NCBI GenBank assembly: GCA_008704415.1
Contig: VXIS01000349.1
Coordinates: 1 to 48,036 of the forward strand
Length of the DNA stretch: 48,036 nucleotides
Direction: 5' to 3'
Source of the DNA: Sphaerosporella brunnea
Taxonomy: Eukaryota > Ascomycota > Pezizomycetes > Pezizales > Pyronemataceae
In this document: one piece after another, positions 10,227 to 20,295 of the stretch
How the letters are laid out: the number at the start of each line of letters is the position of its first letter
Position numbering within the stretch: the stretch's first letter is position 1
The notes under the pieces: model-generated
The model's database searches: none
The model's input: only the letters and a program-made list of their open reading frames with translations
What the model was told of the DNA's origin: nothing
Translations under genes and position numbers: made by a program

Positions 10227-10649
10227 CTCTGGCGGCCGAGCGCCAAGTTCGGGATTTTGTGATTGGCCCGCACAACAAAAAACCGCAAAAATAAAAACTC
10301 GGCCGTCAAAATCCATCGTAAATCAGAAGCTCTCACTTGTGGTCATATTCAACGCAAAAAATGCTATCTAGCACGTCTTGGAGGGCCTGCTGGGCCGTCG
10401 TGATGTTGAGAGAGTTGAAACGGTGATGCTGAATATCCAGCGTTGCCACACAACGCCACACATCAGCCTCCCACTCCCCCACCCAGCTACCCCTCCGGGA
10501 CGTGCTGGATAGCATTTTTTGCGACGTATTTGACTACAAGTGGGAGCTTCTGATTTATGATGGATTTTGACCGCCGAGTTTTTATTTTCGCGGTTTTTTG
10601 TTGTGCGGGCCAATCACAAAATCCCGAACTTGGCGCTCGGCCGCCAGAG
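10227..10649. mobile_element. MITE with 151-bp terminal inverted repeats and TA target duplication
   Basis: The arms 10227-10377 and 10499-10649 are inverted copies of each other with only a handful of differences. Each begins CTCTGGCGGCCGAGCGCC from the outside. TA flanks both ends (10225-10226 and 10650-10651). The centre of about 120 bp is unique and has no coding capacity. The size, very long arms and TA duplication fit a non-autonomous element of the Tc1/mariner/pogo type. The low arm divergence suggests fairly recent insertion or strong structural conservation. Confidence 0.85.
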
Positions 10650-10666
10650 TACATAAACTTAGCTTG

Positions 10667-10678
10667 GGGTTAGGGTTG
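10667..10678 (-). repeat. Telomere-like (telobox) motif
   Basis: GGGGTTAGGGTT, 18 bp beyond the right end of the 423-bp inverted-repeat element. Confidence 0.6.
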
Positions 10679-10875
10679 TTTATTTGAATGATCACGGCTG
10701 CAAAGTCTGTTTTCTCCTGTTTCAAGTGAAGACGAGGGGGTTCCAGATGTCCAAAAATCCGGTGATTGGGGCGGCGGTTGCTCCGTATTGTCATAGGTAA
10801 AACATCGGCCGCGGTACGTGAATGCAAAGATCTTGTACCACGAGGAGTAAAGTTGAAACACCCCTTCCTTCCCTA

Positions 10876-10990
10876 CCGTAGAGATTCGGTACTAAGGCAA
10901 TGTGACAAAGTCACTGCGCTCTGTGGATAAGTCACTCAGCCTCATGGCAAAGTCACTTAGCCACATTGCCTTAGTACCGAATCTCTACGG
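10876..10990. mobile_element. 115-bp MITE with perfect 29-bp terminal inverted repeats
   Basis: The arms 10876-10904 and 10962-10990 are perfect inverted copies beginning CCGTAGAGATTCGGTACTAA. TA flanks both ends (10874-10875, 10991-10992). The 57-bp core has three GTCACT motifs, including CATGGCAAAGTCACTTAGCC, which is almost repeated inside the elements at 31312-31409 and 37889-38014. It cannot encode a protein and must have been moved by a transposase from elsewhere. Confidence 0.85.
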
Positions 10991-11361
10991 TATCTTTGTG
11001 CTCATATCTGTTCAACGGTCCCCCACGGCTCGAGACTTTCGACTTTTGATGATGATCAAGCCAGCCTAACCTGTCTGGACAGGAAGAGTCGAGGCAATTG
11101 CCAGTCGGTTCTCCCGACCGAAAGGATAGGACTTACATACCTAGAAAGGCTGGGAATAATTTGGTATTGGTTGATTTCTAGTGTGCTTGGAAACATGAAT
11201 AACATTCCCGATCTTCGTCAGGATCCTGATCGATGAAGACAAAGGCCGCAAAGTATTGAAAAACGCCTCTATTGATTGCCACCTTTCCTGCGTGGTACAT
11301 GGTATATTCCTTCCCATCCCAAAAAAAAAAACGCCGCGACAATCACCCAAGCTTTTTTTCT

Positions 11362-12185
11362 TTAATTACCGGTGCTGCCGAAGCCACCGGCACCACGGAC
11401 GCTCTCATCGAGCTCCTGGACCTCGACGACATCGGGCGTAACGATCTACCCCCATCGATGAGTAAAAAGGAAAAAAGGAAAAGAAAAAAAAAGAACAAGC
11501 CTACCCTCTCAAGAATCAACTGCGCCACGCGATCACCTTCCTTGACGACAAACTCCTCGGGACCATGATTAAACAGCAAAACCTTGACTTGGCCTCTATA
11601 CTATAACACCCACAACGGCAAAACAAAAGGAACCAGAACACCCATTAGCCACACCATTCATAACTCATAACCTCATGCACATCGTAATAGGGGAGGGAGA
11701 GGAGGGGTCTATCCCCGCCCGACAACAACGCCTCCCCAAAACCCCCTCATCTCTTCCCCAGGCATCCACCCCCACCCGCCATAGAAGCAACTCACATCAG
11801 CATCGATGACGCCGGCGCCAACATCAATGAAGTTCCTGGCGGCGAGGCCACTGCGGGGCGCAACACGGCCGTAGGTGCCCGCCGGCACCGCCATAGCGAT
11901 GTCAGTGTCGACAAGGGCCTTGCCGTGCGCAGGGATCGCAGTTGCGCGTACAGCGTAGAGGTCGTATCCAGCCGCAAACTCGGAACCGCGCGTGGGAAGA
12001 CGCGCTGACGCTGAGAGCTTCTTGATCTGCAGCGAGGGAACGGAGTTGGCGTTGGTAGTGGACTCCATGGTTTTGACTTTTTTGGTGGAGGTTGGCTCCG
12101 GTTGTATTGACGACGTCGGCGAAAGAAGGTGCTTGATCGCGTCTGTGGTGGTGGTGGGAGTGGTAGGACGTGCGATGTCGGACAT
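11362..12185 (-). CDS. DUT1: Deoxyuridine 5'-triphosphate nucleotidohydrolase (dUTPase)
   Basis: Hydrolyses dUTP to dUMP and pyrophosphate, keeping uracil out of DNA and feeding dTMP synthesis; it acts as a homotrimer. Three exons, 12185-11796, 11600-11505 and 11445-11362, give 189 residues. All five trimeric dUTPase motifs are present: I at about 71-78 (AAGYDLYA), II at 110-115 (PRSGLA), III at about 123-131 (GAGVIDADY, across intron 1), IV at 152-160 (GDRVAQLIL) and V at 179-188 ([10 protein letters not shown]). Intron 1 (11795-11601, 195 nt) has donor GTGAGT and acceptor TATAG. Intron 2 (11504-11446) has donor GTAGGC. The first 40 residues are Thr/Ser-rich and variable. A second Met at 40 could give a shorter form lacking them. 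Confidence 0.93.
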
Positions 12186-13154
12186 TGTTATTGTTGTGTG
12201 TGGGGAAGACGCGAAGACAGGTTCAGGGTTCAGTGCGCGTGTATGCGGCTTGGCGCGATGTTAACCGGTCGCCGAGAGTAAATCCGAGAAGAAACTGTGC
12301 TTTGGAGATTGATCGGATTTTTGACTCGAGATTTAGATTTGAAAACGGCGACGGAGTGCGAAGATGAGGGGACCGGAATAGGGTCTGGTGTGGCCTGATA
12401 TCACTTTCGGTCCTGCTCGGGTTTGTTCATGTGTTGTCACTCGGCATCCGTGCCGCTGCCGCCATTCCGTTCAAGGTGGCACTCCGCGACTGGAGCGACG
12501 TGTTCATCCAGACGGCGGCCGTCAGATATATACATGAGAGGGACTGTCAGGCACTACAGCACATCGGATCGACCGTCACTTCTAGGTCGTAGTGTACAAG
12601 TGTATTGCATATCGATCTACACAATCCAACGCAGTTCAATGAATGACATTGAAACAGTTCCCCCACGTCTGGGCCGTTGCTTCAAACCCCAGGGTCCCCA
12701 CAATCAAAGAGCTATTGAAAGGTAGTTCCTGGTCTGTAGCACCATTTACAAAAGCTAGAAGGGGAGGAACAAAAGAGAAAAAAAAGAAAGGGCTAAGTGG
12801 CCGAAGAGCAGAGGCATGCAACTAAAACTCGGTACAAAAAAAAGGCAAGTACAACCCATAAAGCATCAACAAACCAAAAACGCGCAGAAAACGACAACTC
12901 TATGTATACCATAGACCAACAGAAAAAGCCGTCTATAACCCTCCCAAACCTGCACTCCTGCTAACGATTAACCAACCAAACAAACAGATAGCCGGGTTTG
13001 CGTATTTGTGTTCCCTCCTGGGTCACCGGAGACATATGTACAACTGTGAAGGTGAAAGAATGACTGAAGTGAGGCATGTGGAGGAAAGCGGCCCCAGTAA
13101 AAGAAACAAACAATATCCCCCAAATAGCAAGTTAAACAAAAAGAAATCGCGTGT
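12186..13154. other. dUTPase promoter and LETM1 gene 3' region
   Basis: Both flanking genes run on the minus strand, so this 969-bp stretch carries the promoter of the dUTPase gene (left part) and the 3' end of the LETM1 gene (right part, A-rich from about 12760). No gene or repeat is seen. Confidence 0.5.
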
Positions 13155-14989
13155 CTATGCGTGCTTCTGCTCGGTCTTCTTCGTCGCAGCCTTGGCGCTA
13201 GACACAACCCGGGCGAGCTCTTCAGTGCCCGATGCCTGCTGCGCCTGCTCCTTGGCTACGGCGATATCAGCCACCTTCTCGTCGATATCCCGGTCGTAGT
13301 ATGGTGCCTCATGCACGGGACTAGTTTGCCGCTCCTCATTCTCCTCGTCGATAAGCTCCTGCTGCTCCTTGAAGACCTCCAGGCGCTGCTTATTGGTTGC
13401 TGCTCCCTCGGCACTGTCGATCTCCAGCTCGATCTCGTGATACAGTTCTTCGGGGATGCTGCTCAAAACGGCCTGAAGCGCGTCATAGTGAGAATCAAGC
13501 TCGGTCGCCTGAGTACCCTGAGCGTACATGAAAGCGTTCGACAACACGAGCAGGGTACTGGGAAGGCCATGTTTCAGTCTGAGCTCTAACCAGGTGTTGA
13601 GATCGTCCCTCAGGCGGGCAGGAGAAACGCCGTGAGTTCTGATTCCACGAGAAGCACAGGCATTCTGAAGCTCGGGAACGGTGAGGGACTCGATGCCCTC
13701 GTAAGAGATGGCTCTGTCGTCACGCTTGAGTTGGCGCAGTCTGTGGCGGATGTTGTAGCGGAGGATGGCGTCAGTTCCGAGCGTGCTAAGGTTCATGTAT
13801 CTGCACATGGCAACCAGTTGCGGGCGGGATAGGTTGTCCAGGGTGACATCGTCCTTGAAGATCTTGCAGACCTTGATGAGTTCTTCCCGGGTCGGCGACT
13901 CACCGCTGGTACGGATCTTGGTGCGATGAAAGTTAGCGGCACAGCAGGCAGGGATTTCGGCGTGTAGGGATGTACCTTCTTGAAGAACTGAGTGAACTCC
14001 TCCCGTTGCCGGGTCTTAGGTCCGATTGGCAGGATACCGCCTTCCTTCATGGTCGTCCGGATAAACTGAGACACGTCCTTCCGGGTCGTGCGGAGCTTGC
14101 TCATCTTGGCGTCCTTCTGCTTCTGGTCTTCATAGGTGCTGGGGAGCAGATTGGGAAAGATCTTGAGGGCGATCGGCAAGAACAGTTCACCAGCGGGGAC
14201 GATGATGAACACCGAGAAAGGGACCAGGCGACCAAGATCCTTGACTGTGCGTTCGAGCTATGCCAAGGTTAGCATCTCCATCCCATACGGGTTCGACACG
14301 TTGCGTTGCTTCCAGAGGTAAGCAGGCATACACACCTGACGTCGCTCCCGCCGACTGAGCTCGTAGCCAGCCGCCATCTTCAAAGCCAGATTCCAGGAGA
14401 TCTTAATCTCGACACCCAGCAGCTTCGTACCGTCCCAGAAGTGCTGCACACCGTGCTTAACCTTCTCCCACAGAGTCGCCTTCTTCTCCTCCTTCCCCTT
14501 GGTTACTTGTTTTCCATCCGCCGAGGAAACCTCGGTCCCGTCCTTCGCCGCGGACGACGATGCCGAAGACTTTCCATCTGCCACAGCCTCCTTTGCATGG
14601 GCGAGTTCCTTCTCCGCTTGTTGCAGGGGGGTCAGTTCGCTTTTGACCGGCCTGTCAGGCAGGGGAAGGGGTTTTTTGGCGGCCTCCACGTCAAATCCGG
14701 GCGGAGGGCCCGTTGGCGGGCCTGTGGCGGGTGTGGTTTGCGTCGACAGATCTCTGGTCACGAAGAAAAGGGATGGGCCACTCCTTGGTAACCGGTAGCG
14801 AGCACCCTGTAGACGGCTGGCCGTAAGGCCGATAGTAGTCCGGGGAAGGGCGTATCGACGGACTGCGCGCAACTTGCCGTTAGCATAGCTCTCCCAGTCG
14901 TTCCAGTATCACGCAGCGCATATACCGGTCGAGTTGATGAGTGTCCGCTGGACCGCGGACGAGTTAAGGATGAGTCTGGATGAATTCAT
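13155..14989 (-). CDS. MDM38: LETM1/Mdm38-family mitochondrial inner-membrane protein
   Basis: LETM1/Mdm38 proteins sit in the mitochondrial inner membrane, support cation/H+ exchange and volume control, and bind mitoribosomes. Four exons, 14989-14926, 14862-14336, 14257-13976 and 13916-13155, give 544 residues. Exon 1 encodes a basic Ser/Arg-rich presequence ([20 protein letters not shown]) and joins exon 2 by a 63-nt intron with donor GTATAT, branch GCTAAC and acceptor CGCAG; without it the downstream frame lacks an ATG. The conserved LETM1 core begins at about residue 190 (ELSRRERRQ, then [14 protein letters not shown]), continues through the membrane segment [20 protein letters not shown] and the helical ribosome-binding-like region, and ends in a Lys/Gln/Glu-rich tail. 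No EF hand is seen. It could equally be the Ylh47 paralogue; the family is secure, the symbol less so. Confidence 0.9.
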
Positions 14990-15639
14990 ATTGCGTATGA
15001 AGTCCGGAGTAGAGTTTCAAGGATAGTCAGGGCGAAAGGGGAATGTTGGAATGGGGGGTGGAGGGGTGAGCAGCACGCAGCAGCTGCGCGGTATTGCGTC
15101 GGGTATTTGGTTGATGACTGGAGAAAGAGAGTTTGGAGTGCTGCCGATGGGGGGGGGGAGGGGTTGTGTGGGTGGCAATTTGGTGGTTGAGTTGGAGGAT
15201 AGTGAGAGTATTCGATGGGCAAGAAAGTAGAGTTGAGCTGTGGTGGGCGTGGTGGTGGGCGTGGTGGTGGGCGTGGCGGTGGGTTGCGGATGGAGATTGA
15301 GCTGAGTCGGGGATTGCGGATGGATGATGTTCCCTTCTTCTGTTCCGTTCTAAAGAGAACAAGCCCTCTCGTTCCCTTCTTTCCCCTTCCCGGCTCGCCC
15401 TGCCACGACAGCCGCAGACAATAGCCATTGTGGGGGGTGTGGGCTTATGACTAATCCGGGGGGTCTGATCACCGCGTGCTGAGGTGGCCACGGAGCGAAA
15501 AGCCCATCCAGACGAGTGGAGGCAGTGTTTTTGCGATGCGGTTTGGATAGCGGCGAGAAAGAGAAAACAGTGAGAGGGAGAGCCCAGACCATCTAAACGA
15601 TCGGCTTGCGACAGCAGCAGCAGCAGTTACAGGGGAATC
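14990..15639. promoter_or_regulatory. Divergent region between LETM1 and the 15640 candidate gene
   Basis: A 650-bp spacer with purine-rich G runs (15040-15190) and a 12-bp direct repeat of the type GTGGTGGGCGTG, four units at about 15238-15285. No gene is seen. It probably serves as a shared promoter region. Confidence 0.45.
15238..15285 (+). repeat. Short tandem repeat, 12-bp unit x4
   Basis: Four near-identical units of GTGGTGGGCGTG type; the last has one C for T change. It lies in the promoter-side DNA of the LETM1 gene. Confidence 0.7.
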
Positions 15640-15992
15640 ATGACATACCGGTCGCTGCGCTCCCTAACAATCCAGCCAACAAAGGCTCGCTTCACTCACA
15701 AGCACCGCGCTTCTCAGCACAGCAGGCTCCGCACCCCTGTAAGCGCTGTCCGTGACGCTCACGCCTATCCGTGACTTCCTTGATTCTTCTTCAGTCCTAC
15801 CCTCGACAGTGGAGAGAGAGGTACTTTCCAGGTCTTGGACATGCTCTGGACGCCGAGGTCATCACTCGTATGTCCATTCGATTAAATTCCTACCTATTTT
15901 GGTTTGGTTCGTCTCGCGTATGCGTTGCTGCAGATGCCTGTCGATCATGGTTGCATCGCTCGTTTTCTTGGCGACACATAAATTTTTTCTGA
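15640..15992 (+). CDS. Possible small basic protein with mitochondrial-type N-terminus (tentative)
   Basis: Exon 1 (15640-15738, 33 codons) starts MTYRSLRSLTIQPTKARFTH and is rich in Arg/Ser/His with no acidic residue, as in mitochondrial presequences. A 56-nt intron (15739-15794, GTAAGC..TTCAG) joins it in frame to a second exon beginning SYPRQWRERYFPGLGHALD. The frame then runs to a stop at 15990-15992, giving 95 residues. An optional further 66-nt in-frame intron (GTATGT..CTGCAG, about 15870-15935) would shorten it to about 73. I do not recognise the family. Support is the coincidence of ATG, presequence-like composition and good splice sites. It could also be a fortuitous frame. Confidence 0.4.
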
Positions 15993-16912
15993 GAGAAAAA
16001 TCGTGGCCTCGGATTGCAGGGTAACCGTGGCTCGGCAACAGGGCGGTTTGGACTTAAACCCTTACAGTTTACAATGCAGTGAAAAAACAAGGAACAGAGG
16101 AAAACAGCAAGACAAAACAAAACAACACCATGCGTTGTTGAAAGTGGAACGTCCTCTCCTAAAAAACACCGTGCCAGTGGCAAGTAGCGGTGAATTTCGC
16201 TCGGCTCCCGGTATGCATTTACCAATTTCACCCACTCACACAGTTTTCTACTGTTATATCCGCGCTGTCGAGTCTCTTGTTTCTGCGTTTATGCAGTGAC
16301 GGGTGCTTGTGAGTGAAGCGGGCCTTGTTGCCGGGATTGCTCGAGAGCGCAGCGACCGGTAGGTAGCCTTGGGTACTTGTAGGTTATAATTCCTCTGTTA
16401 GTGTTGGGAATGCATCCATCAAGGTCCTGTTGTCTGTACGGTAATGGCTTTCCTAGCCAGCATCAAAGTTTGGAATGTGGCCGGCTAAGGCCTAAAGTCG
16501 ATTCCTTTGCAAGCGCAGGCCCCACAGGAGGACTCCGAGCCAAGGGTAGCATGGCCGCAAGCGGCCGAATACAATATGATTAGTAGGTAGCTGGCGGAAC
16601 TATGTACTCGTACATATTCCCGTCGAATCAGAACTGCAGCCTCAACTGCCACGAAAACGTCTTGCTGGCAGAATAAATAAATATAAAACCCTCGAGAGGC
16701 GCTCGTCCACTACGAAAGAAACGAAAGAAACGTGGGGAAAGGTTGGCGGGCACGGCACCAGCAGTAGTTCGGCACTACTCAGCACTCTCCTTGCCCGCCA
16801 ATCGATAAGCCCGTCAGCCGAGCTTAGCCGTGATTGCATGGAACCATCTCCAGCTGGACTGATGTGTAGAGCTTCAACTGTCTGAACAACAGCAACAGCA
16901 GCAACAACAATC
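15993..16912. other. Intergenic region upstream of the CLYBL-like gene
   Basis: About 920 bp with no gene. It includes the left copy of a 33-bp inverted repeat at 16550-16582 and a CAG/CAA-rich leader just before the ATG at 16913. Confidence 0.5.
16550..16582 (+). repeat. Left copy of a 33-bp inverted repeat flanking the CLYBL-like gene
   Basis: CATGGCCGCAAGCGGCCGAA followed by TACAATATGATTA. The inner GGCCGCAAGCGGCC is itself a hairpin. The same 33 bp occur inverted at 18141-18173 with one mismatch. Confidence 0.8.
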
Positions 16913-18043
16913 ATGGCGTCCAAAGCGATCCTGCGCCGCGCATTGCTTTATGGTAGATGAAGTGTCACCGTTTGATTAGATCCGCCGGAAAGAGAGGGGG
17001 AAAAAAGACTTACGGGATGTAGTGCCGGGTTCCAATAAGCGGATGCTGGAGAAATCGAGAGGTCTAAATGTCGACTGCATAGTACGTCTGCCCAAACAAA
17101 AAACAAAAAATAAAAACAACGCAGCGGAAACTCATGATGTAGACGTAGACGTACGACCTCGAAGACTCGGTCACTCTCGCGCAAAAGCCAATAGCTCGTC
17201 AGCAAATCCGCGAGTTTCTGGCACAGCCTCGAGCTGCGGGGATACGGGAGCAAGCCGTGCGAATCAACGCGGTGGAAACGGGGCTTGCTCTGGGCGATCT
17301 CACGGAAATCGTACTATCCGTCCTCCATTTTTCCGTCAAAAAATACTTCGTGATTGACGAGAAGGCAGTTGAAAGCCCCCAACATCGATGCGATCGTGAT
17401 ACCAAAGGTCAACAAGCCTTCCGACTTGACTTTCGTCTCCGATGTCCTCGCTGCCTCGGGCCACAAAAGCAAATCTAACATCCGATTGATTGCGCTGATC
17501 GAGTCCGCGCGCGCGATCATGGATATCCGCGCCATCTGCGCCTCGACCCCACAACTCTCCGGCCTGGTCTTTGCCGCAGAAGACTTCTCACTCGACCTCT
17601 CCCTCACGCGCACGCCATCGCTGACCGAATTCCTGTTTGCGCGGCAAACAATCGTTGCCGCGGCGCGTGCCTACAACCTAGATTCGGCCATCGATCTGGT
17701 CTGTACCGACTACAAAGACACCGGCCCGACAGGGCCCCTGGTCAGAGAGTGCCAGGGCGGTGCTGGAATGGGTTTCACCGGGAAGCAGTGTATACACCCC
17801 AGCCAGGTGGAGGTGGTGCAGCGCTTGTTTGCGCCTAGCACCGAGAGGGTCCGAGATGCGGTCAGGTTGCTGTGCGCCGAGCGGAAGGCGGAGGGCCTGG
17901 GGAAGGGCAGTTGGGCCCTGGATGGGAAGATGATCGATAGACCTGTCATCGAGGCGGCGAAGGCGATCGTGGCCAAGGCGGAGCTGGCCGGAATGGAGGT
18001 GCAGGGACTGTGGGGGGAGTTTAAGGACGTTGGACCGGAGTGA
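16913..18043 (+). CDS. CitE/CLYBL-like lyase (HpcH/HpaI aldolase family)
   Basis: Belongs to the citrate lyase beta-like family, whose mitochondrial member CLYBL converts citramalyl-CoA to acetyl-CoA and pyruvate and has malyl-CoA thioesterase activity. Four exons, 16913-16952, 17023-17081, 17149-17310 and 17369-18043, give 311 residues. Family landmarks in order are RRALLYVPGSNKRML (substrate loop), TYDLEDSVT (about 33-41), PKVNKPSDL, ALIESARAIMD (catalytic Glu region), GLVFAAEDFSLDL (metal ligands) and TGKQCIHPSQV. Introns of 70, 67 and 58 nt carry donors GTAGAT, GTACGT and GTACTA. The start is set by the conserved RALLYVPG block 8 codons in. The N-terminus is short, so mitochondrial import is uncertain. 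The physiological CoA ester cannot be told from sequence alone. Confidence 0.88.
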
Positions 18044-18789
18044 GCACGAAGCTCTAGACACGTAAATATCAGCATATGCCGCCCTCCTTTCAAGCAGTGT
18101 ATACACCACCATATCTCCCTCAAGCACCAGCCCTTTATTTTAATCATAATGTATTCGGCCGCTTGCGGCCATGACATAGATAACATAGAATCATCGCTGC
18201 CCCTAGGCTCAGGGTCCTACTGTGGGGTCTGCTCCTCTAAAGGAAATGAACCAAGGAAATCCGTACTCAGTATGTATCGCACTAAGGGGATTCGTGAAGA
18301 GGACAAAAGAGAAAAGACATAGGAAAGACAAACACCAGCCCTGTTGCAATGATGAATGAAAGCAAATTGCACGAGCGGCGTTCGCCATTAGAAACTCCAA
18401 ACGCCTTGAAAGCCAAAACGCAAAACATTTCTCAGAGGATGAGGTCGTCCCGAGTACTCAGCTCTCCAACATTACTATCCGCTTCACCAATTTCCTTCCT
18501 TCCGATCGGGTGAGTTACGTATCACTCGCATGAAAGGAGTATTATATCTTCACGAGCTAGCACTCGAACCACAGCGAGGTCGAATGTTCATTACCCACCA
18601 TCATGGATTTTACTCCTTAAGCGGTGGCCTATGTGACGTCCCGCTAAAAATAGGTAGTGATCCGACATATGTTTTTTCTTGAGATGATACGTTTTGGGGA
18701 AGAGGATATGGCTGGCTTGAAAAAGGATGTTTAATGCAGCGGGCAACTCTCCCACAATCGTCACATCTCCCCTTCCCTAGGACAAAAAA
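18044..18789. other. Intergenic region
   Basis: Contains the 3' end of the CLYBL-like gene, the right copy of the 33-bp inverted repeat (18141-18173) and the promoter of the next plus-strand gene. No gene is seen. Confidence 0.5.
18141..18173 (-). repeat. Right copy of the 33-bp inverted repeat flanking the CLYBL-like gene
   Basis: Reverse complement of 16550-16582 except for one base (CAATAT versus CATTAT). It lies about 100 bp after the stop codon, where a 3' processing or termination signal could be expected. The GGCCGC..GCGGCC hairpin is kept in both copies. Confidence 0.8.
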
Positions 18790-19866
18790 ATGGATTCCAC
18801 AGCCTCCACCCCTTCCTTCCGTCTCGCACTGGTATTCTCCTACCTCATTTGGAAAAGAAGAGGTCCAGCACTCTAACCAAGGTTACCACAGGCTCTCCAA
18901 ATCCTGGCCAGCAAGCCCGCCGAGCTCTCGCTCCGCGACTACGTGCATCTCCTCCGCCGGAACATCAGCAGCGGAGGTAGCGAGCGGAACCTAGACGCAG
19001 AAACGCTATGGCAGGTGCGGGCGCTTACGGCCGAGACTCGCTCTCTTCAGCTGGCAGGACGGGTGAAGGAGCTGGAAGCTATGCACCCAGCACCCGCGGC
19101 GAAGCGTCGAAAGGCTCCGGTAAAAGGAGGGGTGGGCACCGAGTGGGAGAAAGCGCTCGAGATGCTTGCAGAGAGAGGAGGGGGAGGAAGAGAGAGTGAT
19201 GCGGATGTGCTGGGTGTTGCCAGAGTACTGTGGTTTACCTCTGAGCCCAGAAGCGCAGTTGCAGCGATGGGGAGCCTGGTGCAGTTGCTACCTGCCATCC
19301 GGATCGACGAGAAGTGGGCACTGCTCAGGAAGGCGCTGCAAGTGCTGGGTGGCATTGAGCCCGAGACTGAGCGTGCGCAGGGTGTGGTTTTCTCTATTAA
19401 TGCCTTGCTTGCCGTTGTGAGGGGCATCATGAAGGCTACCGAGAAGTGGCTAGACCCGGCTGAGGAGGCTGTGGATCACAGGATGCAAGAAACCACTATG
19501 TTGGTGGGCCTTTTCAACGGCTTGGGATATGAGAATACGGCGGAACAGTGCGTGTTGGAGGGGTTCTGCGCTGGGTTACTGCAGATCGTAACGGAGTGTG
19601 TAGGGCTGGCAATTGCGGGTGAGCTCCGGGAAAAAGTTCTGGCCGAGGAAACGGGTTGGTATCTGCTGGTCTTGTTGGATGGAATTTGGGGCAAGGGCCG
19701 TAAGTATTGCGGTGGAGAGTTAGCACGAAAGGTGGGGGATAGATTGGAGGAGAAGTTGGGAAATGCATTAAAGGGAAACTTGCTGGAACTGATGCCAGTG
19801 GAGAGCGGGTTTGTGATGGGTGTTGTGGAGGTGGTAGGTCTTGATATGTTTCTGAAAGGGATTTGA
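18790..19866 (+). CDS. Hypothetical alpha-helical protein (338 aa)
   Basis: I do not recognise the family. Exon 1 (18790-18831) begins MDSTASTPSFRLAL. A 60-nt intron (18832-18891, donor GTATTC, branch CTAAC, acceptor CACAG) leads to exon 2 (18892-19866), which starts ALQILASKPAELSLRDYVHL. The protein is mostly helical. A short basic patch AAKRRKAPVK at about residue 85 could be a nuclear signal. The C-terminal half is rich in Leu, Val and Gly with no transmembrane helix long enough to be certain. Codon use resembles the neighbouring genes, and the frame of 324 codons is uninterrupted, so a real gene is likely. Confidence 0.72.
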
Positions 19867-20295
19867 TTTCCGCATTTCATATATGAAGTCAGTAGACACA
19901 TTGCGAATTTATGCCTGCTTGCAAAACATTTCATGACTGCCTGGTTGAACTCATAATCTACTTATGTACACGACACGGGGCTGTGCAGCAGGATGTCCAC
20001 GCGGGGTAGAACAAAGTTCTACATTCTACGATTCTATTGCTTCGAGGGTAGACGAGTGATAGATGTGTGGTATCCCTGCTGTCATGACATTCTATGCATC
20101 ACAGCATATCTTCATTACGGACATTACATAGCCGCACAATAAAACAGGGAGGCCTCACGAGGCGGCCTCGTTGTAGGCGGGACCTTTTTATGCCATGGCT
20201 GCGCTCGGCCGTATGCAGTGCAGTACATATAAAGGAGAGCAAAAAAAAAAAAAAAGAATGAACATCCATCCAAACGTCCCCACCATCATTCAATC
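19867..20295. other. Convergent 3' regions
   Basis: 429 bp between two genes that point towards each other. It contains a small hairpin near 20150-20170 (GGCCTC..GAGGCGGCC) and an A run at about 20240-20254. No gene is seen. Confidence 0.5.

Larger units (their letters stand above)
9992..11361. other. Intergenic region carrying two inverted-repeat elements
   Basis: No gene is supported here. It contains the 423-bp element at 10227-10649, a telobox at 10667-10678, and the 115-bp element at 10876-10990. The remaining sequence near the dUTPase 3' end is A/T-rich. Confidence 0.6.

Noticed and set aside
13161..14791. Plus-strand frames of 142-161 codons opposite LETM1
   Set aside because: Shadow frames. 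The minus strand carries the conserved LETM1 core and correct splice sites.
17678..18186. Long frames antisense to the CLYBL-like gene
   Set aside because: Shadow of a GC-rich coding exon, with no domain features.
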